Shown in pieces: positions 42,662 through 53,663 of a stretch of DNA of 61,542 bases (its first letter is position 1; every line of letters begins with the position of its first letter). Position numbers and translations under genes: made by a program. Origin of the DNA: STC-113 sp964618565 (GTDB lineage Bacteria; Patescibacteriota; Gracilibacteria; BD1-5; UBA2023); contig CAZUBA010000006.1 in assembly GCA_964618565.1 (NCBI GenBank), positions 1-61,542 on the forward strand, written 5' to 3'. The notes below the pieces were generated by a model. The model saw only the letters and a program-made list of their open reading frames with translations. It did no database searches and was not told where the DNA came from.

Positions 42662-43837
42662 CTAAACTTTAAAACTGACCTCCTTCACTTCATTCTTTTT
42701 TCCTTTCAGGAATTTGAACTTTGAAAATATTCAAAAAGTTAAGCTGTCCAGCAGCACATATATTTCAAATATTATCGGAATCTTATAAAAAGGATTGGAA
42801 TCAAGATTTGCTATTCACAGGAAGATAGGAAAAATGAGGATCATCTGTAGATTGGTATAAAAAGATTCTGCAAAATAATATATTGCGCCTAATGATGCCG
42901 TTATTATAAGTCATTGAGCGATTGCAACGGTATATATTGATTTCTTATCGAAGATGTATTTCGGAATATAAATGATATTGATCACCGGAATGAAAATAAT
43001 CTTGTTTGAAAATGCTATAGAAGCGGATGTAAAATTTTCTTGAGCGAGTTCTAAGAATTTCTTATCCTTCCTGATGATTTTGTTTTTTTCATTTTCAAAA
43101 GAAACCTCTTCCTTCTTACCGAAAATAACCCCTATTGAGTCTAGGAAATATCAAAATCAAGCCCTAAAATAAATGTAGACTTCTGATAGGTCTGGAATAT
43201 TTTTTGTAAATAGGTTGTATATAACTTTAGTGTGGATTATCATCATCAGTCATACGTAGACAACGTAACATATGTATAAAAATGAGAACATAAGCAAAAT
43301 ATCACTATGTCCATTTAGGATAAGAAGAACAAGTATGACAGAAAACAATCATCCGATTTTTGATCAGTATTTATTGATTTCACTCGGATATTTCCCTGCC
43401 ACTATAAGTCAAATAAAAGGGATATACGAAGAGATGTACATCATTTTTTGAGTTTCTGTTAATTTTCAAGGCATAAGTTCGGATTCCATTTTGAGATAAT
43501 CCTTTCCTATCTTGATGTCTTCTACGCCAATTCAAGAATTAGCCTTATAGGCTCATCTGAGAAGCATAAAGGTGAATATCAGAAAAAGCGCTGTTGTGAT
43601 TATCGTATTGATGCTTAGTTGAATGACCGGAATTTGAAAATTCAAAAAATTGAAAAATCCTCAGAAGTATTTATAAGCAAATATGGAAACAAAGAAAATA
43701 AGATGTATCTTCACTGCATTTTTTGAATGTGCCCTTATGAAAGGATGATTGAAATTTGGGTTGGATTTTGCCAAAAGAAAAAGTTCTCCCAAAAAAAGAT
43801 AGCTTATTGCCGCATTTACACGTACTTTATTATCCAT
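42662..43837 (-). CDS. Multi-pass membrane protein of unknown function (391 aa)
   Basis: No family recognised. At least eight hydrophobic segments, including YLFLGELFLLAKSNPNFNHP near the N-terminus (a DUF4870-like feel), LSINTIITTALFLIFTFMLL, GLFSVILVLLILNGHSDILL and FLYICYVVYVGLMMIIHTKV. A charged cytoplasmic loop at about 260-300 and a Lys-rich C-terminus. Divergent from the diguanylate cyclase gene. The gap 42478-42661 (184 bases) upstream of secD's end has no recognised feature. Confidence 0.65.
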
Positions 43838-43996
43838 AGCTTAACTTTATTATATTATTCAAAAACATCATAACATATTTTAAGTTTTAAAGCCAAATTA
43901 ATATATTGCATTATCGGTCAGTTATGTTTTAAATAAAAATATTAAAATTTATTTATAAGAAAAGCTTGCATATGATGAATCTGATACAATGACCCA

Positions 43997-44059
43997 ACCC
44001 CTAAAAACGACTGTTCTGCAACTAAGTTCATCCGAGAGGCTAGCCTCTCGGATCTTTTT
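43997..44059 (+). ncRNA. Candidate small RNA with orphan terminator
   Basis: A strong hairpin (ATCCGAGAGGCT joined to AGCCTCTCGGAT, 44030-44053) followed by CTTTTT has no plus-strand gene before it; the gene at 43837 reads away. TACAAT (43985-43990) preceded by TG forms an extended -10 just upstream. The resulting RNA would be about 63 bases: a single-stranded 5' half with CCCAACCCC then the hairpin. The rest of the 43838-44123 gap is AT-rich. Confidence 0.4.
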
Positions 44060-44123
44060 GGCATTAGAATTGACTTTTGATGAAAAAACCTATATTTAAT
44101 AATATTAAAACTAATGGAAAAGG

Positions 44124-45383
44124 ATGATTAATACACCTAGCGGAGCAATATATAATCCAGATTCAGATAGTACAAGACTTTTAAGGAAATTAAGATACAG
44201 GATCTGAGAGATTGTATATAAAATCATTACTTGAAAATCCATTCCAAAAACAGTCTCAAGCTTGGATAAGGCCAAGCAAGTAAGGGAGTATATAAATGAT
44301 TTTGATGAGCACCTTAGAAAGATTCTTGAAAGCGATAATCTGAGAGAAAATGAAAATGAGGAACTATTTTATCATGAAATTGTAAATAGGTCTCTGGAGC
44401 TGCTTCTAACGAAACTCAAAATGGATTATGCATGAATATGGCTAATAACTGAAGAAAAATTTCATCCGGTACATCAAGCTTGAATAAATAAGGCATTAGA
44501 CCATAGGGTGATTTATTCTCAAATCCAAGAAGCTGAAGAAATTTCAACCAGTAGCTGAAAAAACTTCTCAATTTTCCCTTCAGAATGAAAAAATTGATGA
44601 GTAGATGCCATTTTCACATTTAAAAGCCTCAACGAAAGGACAATGTGATACCTTATCCTTGACGATATAAATAATAAAAGAGAGCTTACGAACTTTGAAA
44701 TAGAAAAAATCTGCGACTTATTTTATGCAAAGCTGGACAAGCTTATAATAGAATATGAACTATCTCGTGTGAATATTCAGAACATAGAAATAAGGAATAA
44801 ACTTGAAGAAGTCACAAAGCAAGCGCGCACAGATACTCTTACCTCATTTCTTAACAGGAGAGTCTGAGACGAAATTTTTGCCCAACGAATGGCGGATGTG
44901 GCAAGATGAGATACTTCTGTAACTATTGCGCTTATCGATATAGACTATTTTAAGCAGGTGAACGATACACATTGACATGTGTTTTGAGATGAAGTAATAA
45001 GGAGAATAGCTCAGGTTCTGAATATAGGATATACAGAAGATGAAAAAATACTTCACATAAGACGTTCGACTGATGATTTTGTAAGATATTGATGAGAGGA
45101 ATTCTTATGCATCTTAAATCACACAAATATCAGACAGGCTTGAATATTTCTGAATAAGATAAGGAAAATCATAGAAGGTTTGGTTTTTTATTGAAAAGAC
45201 TGAAAAACTTTTAATGTGACAATAAGCGCATGAATAACGATGATACAAAAAGATGATGTTGATTACAAGAATCAACTGCCAATAGACAAGAGGATCAATA
45301 TTATAGTATCTAGAGCAGATTCAGCGCTATATGATGCGAAATCTGGATGAAGAAATATGGTTAAGGCTTACGTCAAAAAATAG
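44124..45383 (+). CDS. Diguanylate cyclase with GAF-like sensor domain (419 aa)
   Basis: Makes c-di-GMP. Residues about 90-250 are a GAF-like domain (MDYAGIWLITEEKFHPVHQA, then FSIFPSEGKNGGVDAIF). The GGDEF domain has TLTSFLNRRVGDEIFAQRM, IALIDIDYFKQVNDTHGHVF and the active-site GGEEF at 323-327 (both glycines are UGA). An RxxD inhibitory I-site, RSTD at 314-317, lies five residues before, so product inhibition is likely. No PilZ, EAL or HD-GYP protein is recognised in this window. The 3' end overlaps the convergent PHP gene by 23 bases. Confidence 0.92.
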
Positions 45384-46089
45384 AACTTAAAACTGATTTC
45401 AAATCAAGATATTTTAATTTTACGATAAAACCGATAAGTTCTGAGAATTCGCTAGGCCTGGTTTTATTCTTGAATTTGAAATTTCTTATCGATTCAAAAA
45501 TCGATTCTTCATTAAGCTCTTCAATATCCATTTCAATATAATTCATATCAAATAAATCCATAAAATGGACATCAGCTGTTGCCATAAATGGCTTATTCGA
45601 TTTTTTTGCAATGGCCTCTACCCTATTATTCAGATTGAAATGCCTTGAATAAAACCAGGAATGCTCTATTGCATCAAAAATATCCATATAAGCAATAAGG
45701 TCTTTCTTTGAAATGGAATTGAAATAATCAAAAAAAGGGTGGGGAGCAATTATGAAAATTTCAGGATTATTCTTCTTGTATTCTCTTAAATCCCTCAAAT
45801 TCATGACCTTCTCTATGGATTTTCATGAATTTAAAACCAAAACATGCAGTTCTTTAAACATGCTTTTTTTAATTGAAAGTTCTATTCAGCTGATAAGGAG
45901 AATTCATCGTGATTTTGCATATTCCCTATATTCTTCCTTAAAAATATATGTCTTATGCCCTGTCAGAGCGATGGCATTTATACCTTTTTCGTAAGCTTTA
46001 TCTATAATCTCATAGATGGAATAGCTTATTATCTTGCCATCAACAGAATCTTCTTTTGTATGTATATGAAGACTTGCCTTGATTTTCAT
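45361..46089 (-). CDS. PHP-domain phosphoesterase (242 aa)
   Basis: Polymerase and histidinol phosphatase (PHP) superfamily. Metal-binding motifs: ASLHIHTKED at the N-terminus, AIALTGHKTYIF (a His where DH is usual), SLSAGIELSI, IIAPHPFFDYF and MATADVHFMDLF near the end. Trinuclear metal centre probably intact except for the DHD to GHK change. Could hydrolyse phosphoesters such as nucleotides or DNA ends. Begins 3 bases after elp3. Its last 23 bases overlap the diguanylate cyclase gene. Confidence 0.8.
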
Positions 46090-46092
46090 CTT

Positions 46093-47775
46093 TTAAATAT
46101 ACTTAATCATATATTCGCCCTCTAGAATGTATCAGTTTTTTTCATAATATTTTCTGACTCCTACGCCTGCGATGACTGCTATTTTCTTTACTTTAGGATA
46201 TTTTTCTCTTACTATTTCTTCAGCTCTTTGCATCAGAGATTTCCCGAATCACATATGCTGTCATGTTCCGTCTCATTTTTCGCCTATCTTTAGCTGATCT
46301 CAATAAGTATGCACCTCTCTTATGATTGCCGCATCCTGCAGTTCATTGATGAAATGCTGTTCTCAACTGAATATCTGAGACGGGATTCTGAGCCTCAAAT
46401 GCGAGAATAAAGTCCTGTCTTTTGTGTCTAGGAATTGTATATGATATTCCTTTCATTTGCTTGCATCGTACTCTGTGACGTCAATCCGTGCATCTGAAGG
46501 CATATTGTCTTTCAGCCTTATTTCACGAGAAGAAATATCTTTTTTCCTATATCATTTCTTCGCCATGAGTTCGTCAACAATCTGTCTTAGATTCGCCAAA
46601 TGCGATCCGGCCAAAATTTCTGTTGCCGGAATATCCCTATACATCCTATTCAGCCTTATGTATTCAGGAATAAGGGCTTGCATTTCTGCCATAAGATTAA
46701 CCAGCTCCTCATCAGAATAAGGTTTGAATTTTCATTCCTTCCAAAGCTCGGTAAGTTGAGAATTTGCAGTTACCATCATCGGATATATCTTCAATTCATC
46801 AGGCCTAAAATCCGAATCATCAAAAATTCTCTTTAAGGATTCTATATCTGATGCAACGTCTGATCCATAAAGATTCGGCATCATATGGGCAACCACTTTC
46901 ATTCAAGCATCCTTAAGAAGCCTTGTCGCTTCAATGCTTTCTTTATTCGTGTGTCATCTTTTATTTAAGATATTTATTTCATCGATTGTAGTTTGGTATC
47001 ATATTTCAACTCTAGTAACACCGTACTTCCTCATAGATATGATTTCGGAAATAGTGACATAATCTGGCCTTGTTTCCACGGCAATTCATATAACCCTTGA
47101 AAGCGCGGTTTCATTCCGCTTCTTGGCCTCCTCAAGCGTCGCTGATTTATGTATTTCATATCAGGGCCCTATCTTGAAAGATGCAAATTTATCACTTCAG
47201 GTATAAGTTGAAATTATATGCTTCCTCAATTCTTCATATGAGGAATGGGCGTCATAAAGATCTTTAAGATAATTTTCTCTGTATTCCGCAAGGTAGCAAC
47301 TCCAAGTTCATCAAATTATCCTTATGTCGCACTTGTCTATATTGTGTCAGGTTATATCCAGAGAACGCAATCTATTGTGGACTTGCCTTATCGGATCAAA
47401 TGCATTAAGCTCAGCGCGCATTACAGCAGGCTCATTTGGGATGTAGCTTTTTGGGAGATTTGCGAAACTAGGACAATAAATGCAAGTTCATGGACAATGC
47501 CATGGCTTAGTCAGGACAGAGACAACAGAAACTCCGCTCAAGCTCCTTATCGCCCTCTTCCTGAGCAACTTCAGAATCCTTAATTCCTCCTCGGTTTCAC
47601 CGCCTAAAACCATTTCCCTATATTTTTCAAGAAGGCTTATATCATTGACTCATGTTGAATTCTTATATTCGCTATATACTTCATTTTTGAGTTTATGAAA
47701 TTCCTCTTTCGTTGTTATGGAAGGAGTTTCTATCAGTTTTTTGAGAATGTCAAAAATTATCTGCAATTTCTGCAT
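46093..47775 (-). CDS. elp3: Elp3-like radical SAM/GNAT tRNA-modifying enzyme (560 aa)
   Basis: Predicted to start the cm5U34 tRNA modification, as archaeal and eukaryotic Elp3 do. The radical SAM core carries VLTKPWHCPGTCIYCPSFAN (three Cys, CX3CX2C; many Elp3 have one more residue in the loop) followed by SYIPNEPAVMRA. IIGGTWSCYLAEYRENYLKD and AVETRPDYVTISEIISMRKY are also typical. The C-terminal GNAT domain ends KIAVIAGVGVRKYYEKNGYI. Length fits Elp3 (about 550). The genes behind and in front form one run pth - three small genes - elp3 - PHP. Confidence 0.92.
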
Positions 47776-47799
47776 TTTAAAAATTCGTTAATTTATTTA

Positions 47800-48048
47800 T
47801 TATTTTTTGAATGTTGATATCATTTCCTTTACTTTTGCCTGATCGATTTCTTTATCCTTTAGAACGCACATTCATAATTCAAGATTTATATACTTCCCAA
47901 CAGATTCAAGTATTCAAGCATCGTAAACCTTTTTTAACATTATTGCCAGGTCGACTATTATATCGCTTTCAGGATCTAGAGCATCCTGAAATCTTCTATA
48001 GTTCGGAACATGTATGTCTATAAGTTTCTCAAAATCATTATTGTTCAT
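47800..48048 (-). CDS. Unknown small protein (82 aa)
   Basis: No family recognised. Helical (FEKLIDIHVPNYRRFQDAL, IIVDLAIMLKKVYDAGILES), one Cys. Starts 11 bases inside the preceding gene, so coupled. Part of the pth-elp3 run. Confidence 0.6.
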
Positions 48049-48424
48049 GTTGTTTTCTTAATAAGGCTTGTAAATCATTTGTTTTTCGCATCTGATCATA
48101 TGTTGAGGCTGCTCTATTTATCTCTTGTATCTCGATGGATTCTTTTCTTTTCCTCTCTTCTTCATCTTTTTGCCTTAGAATAGCTTCATTGACAATATTA
48201 TTTATATTATTCAAAGCCAAGGCAATATTCTCTCTTCTTTTATCCTGAGTTTCATTGCGTATTTTAAGAATCTGATCAAGATATATCGGCCAGTTATCCA
48301 TTATTTCAATTTTCCTTCAGAGAGAAAGACAATTGAATATGTTATTGATATCAAATTTTTCAGCAACAGAAAGGCCCGAGGTATCGAGCATTTGTCTGAA
48401 TTTGAAATTATCGATAGGCAACAT
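48038..48424 (-). CDS. Unknown coiled-coil protein (128 aa)
   Basis: MLPIDNFKFRQMLDTSGLSV, then a long Glu/Lys/Arg/Gln-rich helix (KDEEERKRKESIEIQEINRA) ending RKQHEQ. No family recognised. The ATG overlaps the preceding stop (TAATG) and the end overlaps the next start by 11 bases, so all three small genes are translationally coupled. A later ATG at 48301 would give an 87-residue version in the same frame. Confidence 0.6.
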
Positions 48425-48738
48425 TATACAAAATTTAAATCACTTAGCGTTTCATCGGGACTAACTCATTTTCATTGCAAAGCAGTCATTATTTTCTGGT
48501 CTCAATCAGCTACTATCTTTTTGTCTGCAAATTTTGTCCTATAAAGCTCTGTATTTATCTTATTTAAATCATTTGCGCTTAATATATTAAATTTTCATTC
48601 TATTTCAGCTAAATTCTGAGCTCAAAAAGCATCCTTGAGCTGGCTTAAATTTTCTCTTGTAGTAGCTTCCAACTGCTGCCTTACCTGTTCTTGCGTGACT
48701 TTGTCTCAAGGTAAATCCGCACCTCATTCTTTAAACAT
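48424..48738 (-). CDS. Unknown small protein (104 aa)
   Basis: No family recognised. Hydrophilic, helical (VTQEQVRQQLEATTRENLSQ). Starts 13 bases downstream of pth. Several glycines are UGA. May act with the following coiled-coil protein. Confidence 0.58.
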
Positions 48739-48750
48739 ATTTAAAAAAGA

Positions 48751-49284
48751 TTATGATATAATTTTATTTTCAAGCAAATCAAGCGCTTGAGAGAAAATTT
48801 CTGTTTTTATATTATCTAGTTCCTCCTTGCTGAACTTGGATAAGACCCAATCGCTTGCATTATATTTTTTATCTTGTCAAACTCAAATTTTTATCCGAGA
48901 AAAAGTTTCGCTTCAAAATGATTTTATAAGTGATTTGATTCAATTATGTCATCCGGCGCTTCATTCTGACCTGAATCTAATCTTCCCGAAATCCATGCTC
49001 ATGTCATCAAAAATCACTATAATGTCAGATTTGAAATCCAATTTATAAAAATTAATCATGCTCGCGACGCTTTCTCAACTCAGATTCATGAATGTCAGAG
49101 GCTTCAGAAGAATTATCTTTTCTCCATTGAATGTTCATTCTGAGACCAATCACCTGAATTTGGAATCTTTAAAATCCTCAAAGCCCCATGCTGATCTAAG
49201 ATAATCTAAAAAAAGGAATCAGACATTATGTCTGGTGTTAGCATATTCAATTCCTGGATTTCATAATCAAATTATAATTTTCAT
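48751..49284 (-). CDS. pth: Peptidyl-tRNA hydrolase (177 aa)
   Basis: Frees tRNA from stalled peptidyl-tRNA. The N-terminus MKIIIGLGNPGIEYANTRHN (three conserved glycines, two coded by UGA) is diagnostic, as are TFMNLSGESV, IIVIFDDMSMDFGKIR (Asp of the active site) and SAGGHNGIKSLI. Length is normal. Start of the pth-elp3-PHP run. Confidence 0.95.
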
Positions 49285-49413
49285 ATATTTTATTTTAATC
49301 AGTTTCATTGTATAAAAAGCCGAGCAATATCCAAATGAGAAATCCTTTAATATTTGACAATTACTAATTTTGTATTACTATAAAAATTATATTTAAGATT
49401 TATCAATAAATAA

Positions 49414-50070
49414 ATGGCATCAAATTGACTAGAAGAAGCCCCTATCCATAATCATCCGTGGTGTGGTGAAACTTGAATGGAAAGAAAAAGGGAACATGTC
49501 TCCGTAATGGTAACCAATAAGGTGAAACCAGAGGAAGTTATAATAGATTACTCAAACACTCATTTCAAAAGGCTGTCAGAAGTGATAGAAAACGTAAAAG
49601 CCTCAGCCCTTGAAGCGCTTCAGACTGACGGAAGAAACAAATCGATTTTTTTTAATAGCATCATCTGAATTGAGAGCATAGACTGCAGATGAGAAGTTAG
49701 AGATTACAATCTCAGGATCATCGACAAGCCCGTCCTTATAGATGTCAGGCTATCGAATTGATTTGTGTTCAGAGGTGTCGTTTACTTGAAACTATCAAAC
49801 AATATGATACAAAGAACTGGAAACTGTAAATTTTTGAATGTATTCAATGTTCAAGAATATTGAAAATGGGTCATGGAATGAAAAGATGAAGTCCTTAAGT
49901 TAAAGAAGATTAATTCCATAACATTGCTATGTAATGTTTCGCATATAGCTGATATTCAAGAAATCAAAAAATTGTATAAAGTGATCAATATTGCATCTCC
50001 TGGATCAGAATCAATTTCATGAAAAAATGGCGTACTGGAAAAAATTGTCCCTTTGGATTATCAAGAATAA
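49414..50070 (+). CDS. Unknown protein (218 aa)
   Basis: No family recognised. It begins MASNGLEEAPIHNHPWCGET and continues as a mixed alpha/beta hydrophilic protein (NLRIIDKPVLIDVRLSNGFV, VYLKLSNNMIQRTGNCKF). No signal or membrane segment. Isolated between two terminators. Confidence 0.6.
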
Positions 50071-50085
50071 CAATTTAGCATGAAA

Positions 50086-50125
50086 AACAAATAAATCCTC
50101 TCCGATCGGAGAGGATTTATTTGTT
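50086..50125. terminator. Long bidirectional terminator
   Basis: AACAAATAAATCCTCTCC, loop GATC, GGAGAGGATTTATTTGTT, an 18-bp stem with AT arms. It serves the unknown gene on the left and the gene ending at 50141 on the right. Confidence 0.9.
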
Positions 50126-50140
50126 AAGATAAGCAAGGAT

Positions 50141-51235
50141 CTAGTAAATTCAATCAAGGACTTGGCTAATTATATCTTCTTCTCATGAATTCAAACTGGT
50201 TAATTTAGATTGAACTAGCTCCTTAATCTCAAGAAGCTGAGCCTTGGCTTTTTCAGATTTCAAATTTGCCAAAAGCGAATCCACTCTCTTGATTATAGCT
50301 TGGAATATAACTTCTTTTTTTGCGGGATCCAAAGCATCTAGTTTATGATTAAGCGAGTCTCTTGTTTTTTGGGAAAGAATTTTTATTTTTACAGGGGCTT
50401 TTTTATATTCCTGCGGGTTCTTATCTTGAGGTTCCGTTGGCCTTTTTGCAAGCGGCCTTCATCATGCTTCAGCTATGTATTTATTGAATTCCTCAAGCTT
50501 TGCAGGATCAATATACGAAACAAGAAGTTTTGCGAATTCAGCATTTGCAACTTTTATGCTGGTCTCTTTTGCTTCTGAAGCCAATGTTTTATCTTCAATG
50601 ATTTTCTTTATTGAGTCCAGATATGATTTTGAATATTGCATGAATAATTTCTTCTGCTCTTCTGGTATATCCTTACCGCTCTTGAAGAATTTCATGATAG
50701 GTCATAGTGCCTCTGTCGGAGAGTGATTGACCGCGGGAATATTCTTTTTAGCATCTTTATCCTGTGCCTCTCATGGCTTCTTTGCAAGCGGCCTTCATCA
50801 TGCTTCAGCTATGTATTTATTGAATTCCTCAAGCTTTGCAGGATCAATATACGAAACAAGAAGTTTTGCGAATTCAGCATTTGCAACTTTTATGCTGGTC
50901 TCTTTTGCTTCTGAAGCCAATGTTTTATCTTCAATGATTTTCTTTATTGAGTCCAGATATGATTTTGAATATTGCATGAATAATTTCTTCTGCTCTTCTG
51001 GTATATCCTTACCGCTCTTGAAGAATTTCATGATAGGTCATAGTGCCTCTGTCGGAGAGTGATTTGAAGGTGCAGGCTGATATTTGAATTCTTGGTTCTT
51101 AACTTGTCAGGCAGACGGTCAAGGTATTTTGGATCAAGCTCAAGATCCGGTAGTTTCAGCTTGAGCTAGAGCAGTTATTAAGAGTGCTCAGGACATGGCC
51201 ATTGCCAAGAATTTGTTTTTATTTTGCATATTCAT
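50141..51235 (-). CDS. Secreted protein with two identical internal repeats (364 aa)
   Basis: Signal peptide MNMQNKNKFLAMAMSGALLI then TALAQA. The mature part starts with a Ser/Gly/Pro-rich linker, then two copies of a block of about 95 residues (beginning PTEALGPIMKFFKSGKDIPE) separated by a short Lys/Asp/Pro linker, and a C-terminal helical domain (DALDPAKKEVIFQAIIKRVD). The repeat is all-helical and unknown. The DNA of the repeats is identical over 284 bases, so the duplication is very recent. Probably an extracytoplasmic or cell-surface protein. Confidence 0.75.
50445..51064. repeat. Direct tandem repeat (284 bp, spaced 336 bp)
   Basis: 50445-50728 and 50781-51064 are identical base for base as far as I could read, and the offset of 336 bases is 112 codons, so the frame is kept. 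The 52-base spacer encodes the linker. Confidence 0.85.
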
Positions 51236-51343
51236 GTGAATTAAAAAATAATGCAAGCAAAGACTAGCATATGTTTTTTATTGGTCAAGCGCTGAATGTG
51301 AAGAAAGTGTGTGTTTGCAAATTAGCAAAAACTTAAGTCCCTG

Positions 51344-51439
51344 CTATTTTCGGTTCTTCATATACAGATGAATTAGATTTCCGATTGTTCAGATAATGAC
51401 AAGTGCGAAAAATAAGATTTTTAAGTTTTCTTGTGACAT
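51344..51439 (-). CDS. Small single-pass membrane protein (31 aa)
   Basis: MSQENLKILFFALVIIGTIG then a short basic tail HLYMKNRK. One transmembrane helix. Starts 3 bases after ddl and ends with TAG. Too short for family assignment; position suggests a ddl-operon gene. The gap 51236-51343 has no other feature. Confidence 0.5.
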
Positions 51440-51442
51440 AAA

Positions 51443-52339
51443 TTATTTCTCTAATCAAAGTTCTATAATTTTCTCAACAACCTGATTGAGCGTTCTTCAT
51501 GTAAGTTTCCATGCTTTAGGGAAGATCGATGCGGGCGAGAATCCCGGGATAGTGTTCACTTCCAGAAAATAAACTCAAGACTCATTAACAATGAAATCAA
51601 TTCTTGATATTCATCTGCAGCCAAGAAAAGAATGGATTTTCTTAGAATCGTTTTCCAATTTGTTTTGGAGCTTTTCTTCTATATCTCAGAATACCTCGTT
51701 ACTTCAGTCAGAATTATATTTCTCTTCATAATCGAAGAATTCTCAGGCACTGAGCTCAACTCTCATAATCGGCAAAGCCTCAAGCGCATCATTTCAAATT
51801 ATCGGTACGCTATATTCCGTCCCTGATATGAATTCCTGAACAAGGACGATATCTTTTGTAATTGATATGACATTCTCTACTGCCTTCTCCAATTCTTCAA
51901 AATCATTAACCTTATAGGTGGCGACTGAGCTTCATCAGCTGTTCGGCTTTACAATAAGCGGATATGAAAACTTATTGCTATCAATTTCTTTTTTTGATCT
52001 GAATAAATGACTTCTAGGCACTTTAACTCATATTTTCTCAACCAGGATATTGCATTTGCTTTTATCCATACAGATTGCATGGACTGCAAACGGAGAAAAG
52101 GCATATTTCAATCATATTGAATCAAGGAGTCAGAATATCGTTCCATCTTCTCAATATTCTCAATGGAAAACCGGCAATGCCAAATCATAATCCTTATAGG
52201 CTCCTAGAAATCTGCCCATCTCTTCAGGCAAGATGAATATGTCATGCTCATGATCCATGTTATCATTGAAAGTATTCGCACTCATCAAGGCGACTTCCCT
52301 CTCAAGTCAAGTTCATCAAGTAAGCAGTGCTATTTTCAT
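51443..52339 (-). CDS. ddl: D-alanine-D-alanine ligase (298 aa)
   Basis: ATP-grasp enzyme making the D-Ala-D-Ala dipeptide of peptidoglycan. MKIALLTGGTGLEREVALMS at the N-terminus (UGA for several glycines), LPVFHGEYGEDGTIFGLLDS, the catalytic GGSSVATY loop, FISGTEYSVPIIG, and SRIDFIVNESGVYFLEVNTI plus PGFSPASIFPKAWK at the end. Length is typical (about 300-320). Co-transcribed with a Nudix hydrolase and a TrmB-like regulator upstream. Confidence 0.95.
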
Positions 52340-52350
52340 AAATTGGGATT

Positions 52351-52794
52351 TTAAAAATAAACTTTTTTTATGCATTCATCTAATCCTGGAATACCGTCAA
52401 GAACAAGGGCATCTTCAGGAGTTATCCACAAGAATTCTTTATGCTCGCGAGGATTTATTCTCACATCAGGCAAGACATCCAAAATATTTCTATAAATATA
52501 ATAGATAAAATCGTAGTCCGGGTATTTCACATAAAGTTTTGTAATGAATATCATTTCTGACTCTTCCAAAGCAATTGAAGTCTCTTCTGATATTTCACGC
52601 ATAGTCGCCTCAAGATGAGTTTCTCAGAAATCTACTTTTCAGGCAGGCATTCAATAAGTGTTCGGTTGAGGCTTATGGTCTTGTCTCAGAAGCAGCAATA
52701 TCTTATCATCATGTTCGATGAAGCAGCTCGTAACCTCAAATTTGGGGTTAAAATCATCTAAAGCGCTCTCTGAATATATGTATTTTTCTTCCAT
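52351..52794 (-). CDS. Nudix hydrolase (147 aa)
   Basis: Nudix box at residues 52-74: GKVDFGETHLEATMREISEE followed by T-S-I, matching G-x5-E-x7-R-E-x-x-E-E. The flanking part has IEHDDKILLLLRQDHKPQPN and DYDFIYYIYRNILDVLPDV. Cleaves a nucleoside diphosphate linked to another moiety; substrate not predictable. Lies 2 bases before the TrmB-like gene's end. Confidence 0.85.
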
Positions 52795-52796
52795 AT

Positions 52797-53552
52797 TTAA
52801 TTATGTTTATTCCATACTTCCTTTATAAGAGATTTGAACATTTTTGCAATTCATTCATTCTCGATTGTCACTCAAAATATCCTTCATTCATGCTGTGAAA
52901 CTATCGCAAAAGTATTTCAGGAAACTTTGATATCTCAATAAACGCTTATTTCCGAGTCTGGGATTTTCAGGGTTTTCCTGAATTTATTTTCGTTTGTCTC
53001 TATTTCTGGAATTCACTCCTGTTTGGATGAAATCGTGTAGCTATATTTATTCTTAACGATTCTCCTTAGGAAATATTTATCCCAGTATTCTTTGAGAGGA
53101 TGCTTTTTCATGACAAAATCCCTGTTTGTTAGAGAATATATCTCATTATCATCCGCATCGAGAATTCAATCATATATAAGTTTTATATCATCGAATCATT
53201 CATAAAAAGATATCTGAGTATCTCAGATATTTTTCTGGTAAAGCTTCTCAAGGTCTTGCTTATTCTGCTCAAGATCAGAATAGTTCTTCTGCAGATCATT
53301 AATGCTGGATTTAAGGAAAGCCGAAAGCTCATCTAGAGTTATGGCTTCATAGAATTTCATTTTTGCCTTCAGATGTCTTTTTACAATCCTTTTCTGACAA
53401 AGCTGCTCAAGTATCTGGTAGCAAGTGGTTCTCTTGATTCCTGTTTTTTTTGCTATAGTGCTGGCGGGTGAAATTCCGAGAGAGGCGCTGCAAAGGAATA
53501 TCTTGATTTCAAGATCCTTATATCAGAGATTTTGCAGGATGTTTTCTAACAT
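52797..53552 (-). CDS. TrmB-like transcriptional regulator (251 aa)
   Basis: An N-terminal winged HTH, LGYKDLEIKIFLCSASLGIS then PASTIAKKTGIKRTTCYQIL with the recognition helix, followed by a coiled coil (LKSSINDLQKNYSDLEQN). The C-terminal effector domain (FYEGFDDIKLIYDGILDADD and the rest) is of the TrmB type. Probably binds the 18-bp palindrome 76 bases before its start (53628-53645) and a second copy further right, so autoregulation is likely. First gene of a run regulator-Nudix-ddl. Confidence 0.75.
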
Positions 53553-53580
53553 TGGCTTTTGTGGTTAAAATCTATTTCTT

Positions 53581-53596
53581 TCAAGCCCGGGCTTGA
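53581..53596. repeat. 16-bp GC-rich palindrome
   Basis: TCAAGCCCGGGCTTGA, sharing TCAAGCCCGGGC with the 28-bp palindrome at 36806. It lies between the regulator start and its promoter, in the 5' untranslated region of that transcript. Nothing else nearby is as GC-rich. Confidence 0.8.
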
Positions 53597-53606
53597 AGCT
53601 TCGGGC

Positions 53607-53646
53607 ATTATACAATATTTCTCCTGTTGTCAAAATATTTTGACAG
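53607..53646 (-). promoter_or_regulatory. Promoter of the TrmB-like gene overlapped by operator 1
   Basis: Minus strand TTGACA (53628-53633), 15-base spacer, perfect TATAAT (53607-53612). The -35 lies inside the perfect palindrome TGTCAAAATATTTTGACA (53628-53645), of the form TTGTCA-N8-TGACAG. An operator over the -35 of the regulator's own gene is the textbook layout of autorepression. Confidence 0.65.
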
Positions 53647-53663
53647 ATTGCAAAATATGGCTA

